From Sulfurimonas sp. (GTDB taxonomy: Bacteria > Campylobacterota > Campylobacteria > Campylobacterales > Sulfurimonadaceae): a stretch of DNA of 64,000 nucleotides. Both the position numbers and the translations under genes were made by a program. This document shows, piece by piece, positions 57,901 through 64,000 of this stretch. A model generated the notes under the pieces. It ran no database searches and had not been told where the DNA came from. It saw nothing but the letters and a program-made list of their open reading frames with translations. Every line of letters starts with the position of its first letter. Position 1 is the stretch's first letter. Location of the stretch: assembly GCA_002899765.1 (NCBI GenBank), contig PPDH01000025.1, positions 1-64,000 on the forward strand, written 5' to 3'.

Positions 57901-58111
57901 GCTTACATCGATAACTACCGTCATAGGTCTGAGCACACTTATCTTTTTTGCTTCAGGGGAGAGTCTGCTTATGCAGCCCTTAGCCGTAAGCATGGGCTTT
58001 GGGCTTATATATGCAACAATCATAAACCTCTACTATCTGCCGATTTTTTTTAGTTTTGGAAAAGGAATTCAGAGAGATAGAGTTGATACTGGTTATCACA
58101 ATCAGGAATAA
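54977..58111 (+). pseudogene. RND-superfamily efflux transporter, interrupted by TAA
   Basis: The frame from ATG 54977 encodes a membrane anchor and first periplasmic part, stops at TAA 55208-55210 after LQNNQ, and continues in frame (ISNVNTLISNG) to 58111, giving about 1,044 residues. About 12 membrane helices in two sets, the LGILVDEAIVVSENI and LGFVGLIGIIINDTLIMLK segments and the two large periplasmic loops identify an AcrB/HAE-type pump. No membrane-fusion or outer-membrane partner adjoins it. GAA to TAA is the likely change. It lies 23 nt after tonB, so it is probably co-regulated by iron. Confidence 0.9.
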
Positions 58112-58116
58112 TTAAG

Positions 58117-58122
58117 TATAAT
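58117..58122 (+). promoter_or_regulatory. Putative -10 box of the TonB-dependent receptor
   Basis: A perfect TATAAT lies 6 nt behind the RND stop and 129 nt before the receptor start, just ahead of the Fur box. The start of transcription would fall near 58130, inside or beside the Fur site, and the RNA would carry a leader of about 120 nt with the hairpin at 58152-58230. Confidence 0.5.
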
Positions 58123-58135
58123 TTCTATAGTATTT

Positions 58136-58150
58136 TGATATCAATTATCA
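58136..58150. promoter_or_regulatory. Fur box upstream of the TonB-dependent receptor
   Basis: TGATATCAATTATCA matches the 7-1-7 Fur consensus at 12 of 14 specified positions and overlaps the predicted transcription start. It is nearly identical to Fur box 1 before exbB, so the receptor and the TonB operon should be repressed together by iron. Confidence 0.72.
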
Positions 58151-58151
58151 G

Positions 58152-58230
58152 GATGATACCTTTTGAGGCTCTTAGTAAACCCTCCTGTGAAAAATAAAAA
58201 AAAATACTAAGAGTTTCTAAAGGTATCATC
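58152..58230 (+). promoter_or_regulatory. Long leader hairpin before the TonB-dependent receptor
   Basis: The arms 58152-58177 and 58205-58230 form a 26-bp stem with 23 Watson-Crick pairs, two G-U wobbles and one mismatch. The 27-nt loop (58178-58204) contains CCTCCT, complementary to the receptor's AGGAG ribosome binding site 12 nt after the stem. The loop is also A-rich. There is no T run, so it is not a simple terminator. It probably controls translation or stability of the receptor mRNA; the mechanism is inference. Confidence 0.7.
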
Positions 58231-58250
58231 AAAAATAAAAGGAGAGAGAA

Positions 58251-60350
58251 GTGAATAAGATAAAGTTGAGTCTTTTGGCTGCGTTGTTGTTAAGTTCGCA
58301 AATAACGGCAAACGATACGATAGAGCTAGAACAAATCAGTATAGCAACAAAAACTCAAAAAAACATAGACGGAGTTGCGGCAACGGTTGAAGTGGTTACA
58401 CAAAAAGAGATAGAGCAGATGGGGGCGCAAAGCCTCAAAGATATCATGGAAAGAGCAGAAGGTTTGAATGTCATGTACGGCACATTTCCAAACGCATCTT
58501 CTAAAAGCAAAGCTTCTATAACCATAAGAGGTATGAGCCCAAACGGTACTCTTATCTTGCTTGACGGCAGACGATTGGCAGGCGAAGTGCAAAACCCTTA
58601 TGACCTTGAGCGTATTCCTGCTTCTGTTATAGAGCGCATTGAGATAGTAAAAGGTCCTATGAGTTCACTTTACGGTGCGGATGCGGTAGGAGGCGTTATA
58701 AATATCATCACAAAAAGACCTAAAGATGGACTAAAAATCGATGCGGGTGTGAGATACGGGGCAAACAGCGATGGTGATGCAGATAACCTAAATTTAAATC
58801 TATCAATTCAAGATAAGATAGATAAGTTTGCATATAGCGCTTATGCAACATTATCTACTACAAAACCATACACTCAAAGAGAGAATGAAAATGTTTGGGC
58901 GCCGACTCCTGCAGGCAAAGCAGCTCCCTCGGCTCATCCAAATCCAAATGTAAGTAACAATATACCAGACAGCTATGAACAAGATGTTACTTATCGTGAA
59001 GATAGTGAAGTCTATACTTTAGGCTCAAGAGTTAGTTATGACTTTTCATCCGATTTTATAGTCGGTTTTGATGCGAACTACTTTACGGAAGAGCGTGAAG
59101 GTGCATATATCGGGTATTTTCATCCTTCTGCTTACGGAGTTCCTATCTTTAATGCTCCCGTCAACTCAAGCGATAAAAACCGCCGTTTGGATGTAAGTCT
59201 CGATGCGCTCTATAAACCTATGGATGAGTTAGAGTTAAAAGCAAGAGTTTATAACAGCAACTATAAAAAGAGAAATAAAACAACTGCCAGAGAGTACGCT
59301 GCTATGGGATATGCAAGCGAGGACGCATCTGCACAAAACGGCATGGATGCGGATGTAGATATAAAAGTAGCTGAACTTAGCGCACTCTACATGGCAAGTG
59401 ATAATCACTTAGTAACAATAGGGGGCGAATATAGGGATGAGACAAGAGACTCAAGCGTTTTTTCTCAAGCAAATACAATGACCACAAAAGAGATGGATTA
59501 TCGCTCACTTTATGCGCAAGACGAGTGGCAAATAGGTGAAAAACTCAGCGCAATATTAGGTGCCAGATATGATGAGATAAGCAATGCGGATTCAAAAGCA
59601 ACCTTTCGCTTAGGCGGTATTTATGAGTTTGACAAAATGGCATCTCTTAGAGCAAATTTTGCACAGGGATACAGAGTGCCGGACATTAGAGAGATGTACA
59701 TCTTTAAACAAACTCCATCAGGACTTCAAGTCGGTGCAGATGCAATGGGATATGACTTAAAGCCGGAATCTACAAACGCTTACGAGATTGGATTTGGCGG
59801 ACGCAACGCGGACATGAGTTACGATTTGGTCTTTTTTTATAATGACGTCAAAGATATGATAGCTCAAACTCTGGGCAGCTATAACGGCAGTGCCGCTTAT
59901 ACGTTTGAAAATGTAGCGGATGCAAACACTAAAGGTATGGAATTGTCGCTAAAGTATAAAATAAGCAGCGATTTGAGCAGCAGTTTTTACTGGAGTGAGT
60001 TAAGAACAGAAAATGAAGCAACAAAAAAAGATTTGGAATTTCAACCTGAAAAAACTATAATGATAGGATTCGACTATAAATTTACACATGCGCTAAGCGG
60101 AGGTATTTTTGCAAAGTATGTAGGAGAACAGCACTATACGAACGTGTTAAACATAGGTGCGCCTAACGAGAGCCGTATGGAAGCAACAGCAGATTCGTTT
60201 ACGACCTTGGATCTCAGAAGCGAATATAAACTAAGCAAAATTTTTGAAATATATGGAGGTATAAATAATATAGCGGATGAAAAAGTAGAGGATGTTTTGG
60301 GTTCAAACGTGGGAAGATACTATTTTGTCGGTGCGAGAGCACATTTTTAA
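58251..60350 (+). CDS. TonB-dependent outer-membrane receptor (iron/siderophore or haem type)
   Basis: This 699-residue outer-membrane protein starts with GTG 58251 behind AGGAGAGAG. It has a signal peptide (LSLLAALLLSSQITA), a plug domain (about 40-150) with VVTQKEIEQMGAQSLKDIME and IEIVKGPMSSLYGADAVGGV (typical plug signatures, shown in parts), and a 22-strand barrel ending YYFVGARAHF. The terminal Phe is the barrel assembly signal. Ligand choice is not visible; the HemP gene and Fur boxes suggest haem or a siderophore. Confidence 0.92.
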   Translation: MNKIKLSLLAALLLSSQITANDTIELEQISIATKTQKNIDGVAATVEVVTQKEIEQMGAQSLKDIMERAEGLNVMYGTFPNASSKSKASITIRGMSPNGTLILLDGRRLAGEVQNPYDLERIPASVIERIEIVKGPMSSLYGADAVGGVINIITKRPKDGLKIDAGVRYGANSDGDADNLNLNLSIQDKIDKFAYSAYATLSTTKPYTQRENENVWAPTPAGKAAPSAHPNPNVSNNIPDSYEQDVTYREDSEVYTLGSRVSYDFSSDFIVGFDANYFTEEREGAYIGYFHPSAYGVPIFNAPVNSSDKNRRLDVSLDALYKPMDELELKARVYNSNYKKRNKTTAREYAAMGYASEDASAQNGMDADVDIKVAELSALYMASDNHLVTIGGEYRDETRDSSVFSQANTMTTKEMDYRSLYAQDEWQIGEKLSAILGARYDEISNADSKATFRLGGIYEFDKMASLRANFAQGYRVPDIREMYIFKQTPSGLQVGADAMGYDLKPESTNAYEIGFGGRNADMSYDLVFFYNDVKDMIAQTLGSYNGSAAYTFENVADANTKGMELSLKYKISSDLSSSFYWSELRTENEATKKDLEFQPEKTIMIGFDYKFTHALSGGIFAKYVGEQHYTNVLNIGAPNESRMEATADSFTTLDLRSEYKLSKIFEIYGGINNIADEKVEDVLGSNVGRYYFVGARAHF

Positions 60351-60368
60351 AACAATAAAGGATATACG

Positions 60369-60860
60369 ATGTTAACACAAAAAATGATTCAACGACTTAA
60401 CGAACAAGTCAACTTGGAGATGTACTCTTCAAATATCTATCTGGCTATGAGTGCTTGGTGCGCTAATAATGGACTCCATGGAAGTGCAAAGTTTTTAAAA
60501 GACCACTCTAAAGAGGAGTTGAGTCATGCTTACAAACTTTTTGACTATATAAATGAAACAGGTGCAATTGCTACTATCGATACGATAGGAAAACCTGATA
60601 GTGATTTTAAAGACTTAAAAGATGTTTTTGAGAAAACATACAAACATGAACTTCTTGTTTCTAAGTCTATCTTAGAGCTTGTTGATGTTGCTTTGAGTGA
60701 AAAAGATTATGCAACATTTAACTTTCTTCAATGGTATGTAAGTGAACAACATGAAGAAGAGAAGCTCTTTAAAGATATCTTAGATAAATTTGAAGTTATA
60801 GGCATGGAAGGCAGAGGGCTCTTTATGATAGATAGAGAGATAGCATCTTTGGTGCAATAG
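60369..60860 (+). CDS. ftn: Ferritin (non-haem)
   Basis: This 163-residue iron-storage protein has the ferroxidase ligands in EMYSSNIYLAMSAW and HSKEELSHAYKLFDYI near residues 17 and 50, and EQHEEEKLFKDILDK near residue 129. Length matches bacterial ferritin. The ATG follows AAAGGATATACG, only 18 nt after the receptor, so it may share its transcript. Storage together with uptake genes is a common pairing. Confidence 0.95.
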   Translation: MLTQKMIQRLNEQVNLEMYSSNIYLAMSAWCANNGLHGSAKFLKDHSKEELSHAYKLFDYINETGAIATIDTIGKPDSDFKDLKDVFEKTYKHELLVSKSILELVDVALSEKDYATFNFLQWYVSEQHEEEKLFKDILDKFEVIGMEGRGLFMIDREIASLVQ

Positions 60861-60882
60861 CATTTATACATCTGATGTTACG

Positions 60883-61008
60883 CACTAAAACGAACTCGTC
60901 CGTTTTAGTGGCAGGGACAAATGTCCCTTGCAACCCCCTAAAGCTACGAAAAACATTTTTTTCGAGATTTATAATGTGTTTTATGCACTTTTGTAAAAAA
61001 GTGCATAA
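60883..61008 (+). other. Three consecutive stem-loops between ferritin and flavodoxin
   Basis: Stem 1 is a perfect 10-bp pair CACTAAAACG/CGTTTTAGTG (60883-60910). Stem 2 is GGGACA/TGTCCC inside GCA/TGC (60911-60931). Stem 3 is a perfect 12-bp pair with a GTAA tetraloop (60981-61008). Stem 3 ends 30 nt before the flavodoxin ATG. They could end the ferritin transcript or form a leader for flavodoxin. No open frame lies here. Confidence 0.6.
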
Positions 61009-61038
61009 GTCCATATACATGTAAGGAGATAAGAAAAT

Positions 61039-61545
61039 ATGGCAACTGCAATTTTTTACGCAAGCAGCACGGGTAATACCCAGAGAGCTGCTGAGCGAAT
61101 CTTAGAAAACTTAGGCGGCAAAGAAGTTGTAGCTATCTACAACGTTGCTGATGGCAACATAGCGAAAATGTCAGAGTATGAGAAGTTGATTATCGGTACA
61201 TCTACTTGGGGTGACGGAGATCTTCAAGATGATTGGGAAGATGTTTTTGAAGAGTTCAAAAAGATAGATTTTAGCAACAAAACAGTTGCATTTTTTGGGC
61301 TTGGCGATCAAGAAGAGTACCCTGATGAGTTTTTAAGTGCTATGGGCACACTTTATGAAGTTGTTGCATCACAAGGTGCACAAACGATAGGCGGATGGTC
61401 TATCGCAGGATATTATCATGACTCTTCAAAAGCTCAAGACGGAGAGAATTTTATAGGTTTGGCACTAGATGATGATAATCAAAGCGATGAAACCAATGAA
61501 CGTATAGACACTTGGTGTGAACGAATCCGTTCGCAAATAATATAA
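61039..61545 (+). CDS. fldA: Flavodoxin
   Basis: This 168-residue FMN-binding electron carrier has the phosphate loop ASSTGNTQRAAERI near residue 8, the FMN-contact segment STWGDGDLQDDWEDV near residue 55, and FFGLGDQEEYPDEFL near residue 91. It is a long-chain flavodoxin. Flavodoxins replace ferredoxin when iron is scarce, which fits its place in this iron locus. AAGGAGATAAGA precedes the ATG. Confidence 0.95.
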   Translation: MATAIFYASSTGNTQRAAERILENLGGKEVVAIYNVADGNIAKMSEYEKLIIGTSTWGDGDLQDDWEDVFEEFKKIDFSNKTVAFFGLGDQEEYPDEFLSAMGTLYEVVASQGAQTIGGWSIAGYYHDSSKAQDGENFIGLALDDDNQSDETNERIDTWCERIRSQII

Positions 61546-61571
61546 CGGACAAAGAATTGAGAAAAACAAAG

Positions 61572-62096
61572 ATGAAAATATTTACAAAATTTGGTTTGCT
61601 TAGTTTGGTTGTGCTCTCTGCAGCAGCACAACCACATGTGCAAAAAGACGGAGGCAAAGAAGCTTCGCAAAAAAAGTGCGAAAAACAACAGTATAAGAGT
61701 GGACAAAAGTTTAAACATGAAGAGAGGTTTCCTGCCGATTATTTTTTAATCCATAAAAATATGCCGCACTATATGCAAATTTTTAACTTATTTGAAAATG
61801 ATACGGCTTTGGCACTTAGCGAGTTGCAGAAAAAAAAGATTCACGCTTTAAGAGAGAAAGTTGTTATAAAAGTTGCCGAAGTTGCGCATAAGATTAAAGC
61901 ACTTGAAGAGAAGCTTAAAAAAAAAGTAATTTTTGTGGATATGACAACTGCAGAAATAAAACCTTTGGTTGTTGAAATTGCAAATTTAAGAACAGAGCTT
62001 ACACTCTCTCACATTGAGTGCATTCAAAAAACAAGAGCGCTTTTAACAGAAGAACAGCATAACTTCTTTCTGGAGAAACTAGAAATCGAAAAATAA
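61572..62096 (+). CDS. Periplasmic LTXXQ (Spy/CpxP-like) protein
   Basis: This 174-residue protein begins at ATG 61572; TTG 61557 is open but has no better signal. It has a signal peptide (FGLLSLVVLSAAAQ), a Lys/Gln/His-rich linker with HVQKDGG, and a helical domain ending RALLTEEQHNFFLEKL, which carries the LTxxQ motif. The helical pattern LSELQKKKIHALREK is typical of Spy/CpxP or CnrR-type heavy-metal resistance proteins. It may sense or chaperone under metal or envelope stress. Confidence 0.72.
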   Translation: MKIFTKFGLLSLVVLSAAAQPHVQKDGGKEASQKKCEKQQYKSGQKFKHEERFPADYFLIHKNMPHYMQIFNLFENDTALALSELQKKKIHALREKVVIKVAEVAHKIKALEEKLKKKVIFVDMTTAEIKPLVVEIANLRTELTLSHIECIQKTRALLTEEQHNFFLEKLEIEK

Positions 62097-62097
62097 T

Positions 62098-62105
62098 CCC
62101 CCCCC
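62098..62105 (+). repeat. Eight-C homopolymer before the second TonB-dependent receptor
   Basis: A run of eight C lies right after the LTXXQ stop and 59 nt before the receptor start, in a strongly AT-rich setting. Long G or C tracts drive phase variation in Campylobacter and Helicobacter. This one is intergenic and short, so any effect would be on spacing or readthrough. Confidence 0.5.
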
Positions 62106-62163
62106 TAAAGCCAGCAAACTCTACAGATAGTAGCCAGCCAATAAAATTTTAGCAAGGACTACT

Positions 62164-64000
62164 ATGAAAAAACAGACAATCAGTATTATTACAAGCATGT
62201 TGCTTCTTAGCCAACTCGGCGCTTCAGAGAAATTAGAGAGTATTGTCATTACCGCAAAATCTCCCTCTGCAGCGATAGATATGGCAGGAAGTTATACCAT
62301 TATCTCGCAAGAAGAGATAAAGCAGATGAACGCAAACACTATAGCAGAGGTTCTCGCTGAGAGAGCAGGCATCAGCACTGGAGTAAATTCCGGCTCACAG
62401 TACGGCAGGTCATCCATAAACTTAAGAGGTATGGACTCAAAACACTCTTTGATTTTAATAGACGGTAAAAGAGTAAGTGCCAGTGATGCTCTTATCGGTA
62501 TGAGCGATTTTGCATATAGCTGGGTTCCGCTTAACGCAATTGAAAAGATAGAAGTCGTTAAAGGTCCTATGAGTTCGCTTTACGGTTCTAGTGCAATCGG
62601 CGGTGTTGTAAATATCATTACAAAAAAACCAAAAGAGAATTTTTTTGGAGAAGTTGATGCAAAGTATGGTTTTAGCAGTGCCGATGGTGCAGATGAGCAA
62701 GACTACTCATTTAATCTCGGCGGCAAAATAACAGACAAGCTCTCTGCAACCTTTTTTGCTCAAACGATTAAAATAGAACCGATGAAAGACGGAAGTAATG
62801 TTTTGGCAAAAAGAGAGGGCAGGGATGTTAAAAACGGCATTATAAACCTTTGGTACGATATAGACGACTCGCAGCAAATAGCTATCTCATCCATGAGAGG
62901 AAATGAGATAAGAGACAACCTCAAATACGAAGAGTATTACGATATAGACAAAAGCCATGACTCCATAGAGTATAGAAAATATTTTGACGATATAAAAATG
63001 AATCTAAAATATTACATGACATCATTAGACGCCCACTCAGATGATGCAAGCCTGCTCTATACACATAAGATGGATGATGAGGTTATAAATGCGGAGTTTG
63101 CTATAAGCAAGTTTGAAAATAACTACATTATTATCGGGGCGGAGAGAAGAGTCGAGAAGTACCATAAAGCCTATGACCTCACACCCGCAAAAGATTTTAA
63201 AGATGAAATAGACTACATGTCATTTTATTTTCAAGACGAGATTGCATTTGGAGAAAAAACGCTTCTTACACTTGGTGCGAGATATGACAAACATGAGAAA
63301 TTCGGCGGCGAGTTAAGCCCAAAAGCCTATCTTGTTTATAAACTTGATGATTATAACAGGCTAAAAGGCGGCTACGGGCATGGTTTTAACGCTCCGTCTT
63401 TAACCCAAAACTCAGATGATTATGTACTGGCATACCCGATAAATACATCTTCTATGCCTATGCTCTTTTACAGATTTCAAGGCAATAGCGAGCTTAAGCC
63501 TGAGATATCGGACAGCTTTGAAATCGGCTATGAGTATGCAAAAGATACAACCTCATTTAAAACAACCGCTTTTTATACAAAAGTAAGCGATCTCATCACC
63601 TACAAAGACAACGGAACAACGGTAGTAATGCCTATAGCATATCAAGAGAAGTTGTATTCAAATGTCGATGAAGCGACTATTTACGGGCTTGAAGTGGAGT
63701 ATGAAAAGAAACAGTTTCTCTCAAATTTAGATATTTACATGGGATACAGCTATCTTCATACGGAAGATGAAGCAACGGGCAAAGAGCTTCTGCTTAGACC
63801 TTCACACAAAGCAAATCTCAAACTAAGCACAATGCTGCCGCTTAATATCAAAAGCACACTCAGAGTTAACTACATCGGCGAACAGTATAACGGCGAAAAA
63901 GATATCGGCTCTTATGCAACGGCAGGTTTGCAATTTTCCAAAGAGATGATGAAAAATCTTACACTATTTGCAGGAGTGGATAATCTAACTGACAAACAGC
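62164..64000 (+). CDS. TonB-dependent outer-membrane receptor, cut by the window end
   Basis: The frame starts at ATG 62164 behind GCAAGG and stays open to the end of the window (612 codons). It has a signal peptide (ISIITSMLLLSQLGASE), a plug domain with TIISQEEIKQMNANTIAEVL and IEVVKGPMSSLYGSSAIGGV (in parts), and then barrel strands. The last visible segment LFAGVDNLTDKQ is the family's near-C-terminal signature, so only about 30 to 50 residues are missing. It differs from the receptor at 58251 and probably imports another ligand. No Fur box lies directly before it. Confidence 0.9.
   Translation, partial: MKKQTISIITSMLLLSQLGASEKLESIVITAKSPSAAIDMAGSYTIISQEEIKQMNANTIAEVLAERAGISTGVNSGSQYGRSSINLRGMDSKHSLILIDGKRVSASDALIGMSDFAYSWVPLNAIEKIEVVKGPMSSLYGSSAIGGVVNIITKKPKENFFGEVDAKYGFSSADGADEQDYSFNLGGKITDKLSATFFAQTIKIEPMKDGSNVLAKREGRDVKNGIINLWYDIDDSQQIAISSMRGNEIRDNLKYEEYYDIDKSHDSIEYRKYFDDIKMNLKYYMTSLDAHSDDASLLYTHKMDDEVINAEFAISKFENNYIIIGAERRVEKYHKAYDLTPAKDFKDEIDYMSFYFQDEIAFGEKTLLTLGARYDKHEKFGGELSPKAYLVYKLDDYNRLKGGYGHGFNAPSLTQNSDDYVLAYPINTSSMPMLFYRFQGNSELKPEISDSFEIGYEYAKDTTSFKTTAFYTKVSDLITYKDNGTTVVMPIAYQEKLYSNVDEATIYGLEVEYEKKQFLSNLDIYMGYSYLHTEDEATGKELLLRPSHKANLKLSTMLPLNIKSTLRVNYIGEQYNGEKDIGSYATAGLQFSKEMMKNLTLFAGVDNLTDKQ

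Overview
The window is AT-rich DNA whose gene content points to a Campylobacterota (epsilonproteobacterial) chemolithotroph close to Sulfurimonas. The clues are a chemoreceptor with a zinc-binding CZB tail, superoxide reductase, truncated haemoglobin, a NosD-like protein, the murF block that starts with ruvA and ddl, and the dense ATGA/TAATG-overlapped operons typical of that group. The assignment rests on family recognition, not on a database search.

Layout. 1-16485 is a chemosensory and two-component locus, all on the plus strand: CheY-like, CheW, chemoreceptor, STAS, CheA, CheR, a PAS protein with a degenerate receptor-like hairpin, a kinase-like protein without its phospho-histidine, CheD, CheB, a lone receiver, a receiver-GGDEF-EAL protein, a membrane histidine kinase, and a NIT/CZB chemoreceptor. 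A REP-like repeat and superoxide reductase follow. 17208-29351 is mostly housekeeping: glyS, two unknown proteins, truncated haemoglobin, then a minus-strand run coaBC-uppS-pilD-lptF/G-truA, a pentahaem cytochrome and murJ. 29458-35160 is fapA-ruvA-ddl-hydrolase-murF. 35231-44685 holds a Fic toxin with its antitoxin, TRAP transporter dctQM without dctP, a HIT protein, tRNA-Gln, a DUF2156-GNAT-membrane protein-mgtE run, a polysaccharide deacetylase, CbiX and a LysE exporter. 44680-53170 (minus strand) holds nosD, a cold-shock protein, small genes and sbcCD. 53234-64000 is an iron-uptake island: Fur boxes, exbB-exbD-hemP-tonB, an RND pump, a TonB-dependent receptor with a long leader hairpin, ferritin, flavodoxin, an LTXXQ protein and a second TonB-dependent receptor that runs off the end.

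The most striking property is not one gene. At least ten in-frame stop codons interrupt nine otherwise well-conserved genes: cheB, a histidine kinase, lptF/G, ruvA, fic, the DUF2156 gene, mgtE (two stops), a TPR gene and the RND pump. The likely ancestral codons (GAA, TCA, GGA) fit G:C-to-T:A transversions. Changed conserved residues fit the same change: two Asp-to-Tyr in CheB, Arg-to-Leu in a chemoreceptor tip, His-to-Asn in a kinase. sbcD and probably the first gene also carry one-base losses in A runs. This is either an 8-oxoguanine-type mutator or decay signature, or damage and error in the sequence itself; the sequence alone cannot decide.

Other signals are a roughly ten-fold excess of the palindrome TACATGTA, concentrated around sbcCD, and a 26-bp leader hairpin before the TonB-dependent receptor whose loop carries an anti-Shine-Dalgarno sequence. 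No CRISPR array, rRNA, complete insertion sequence or prophage was seen. No stretch longer than 300 bases lacks a gene.
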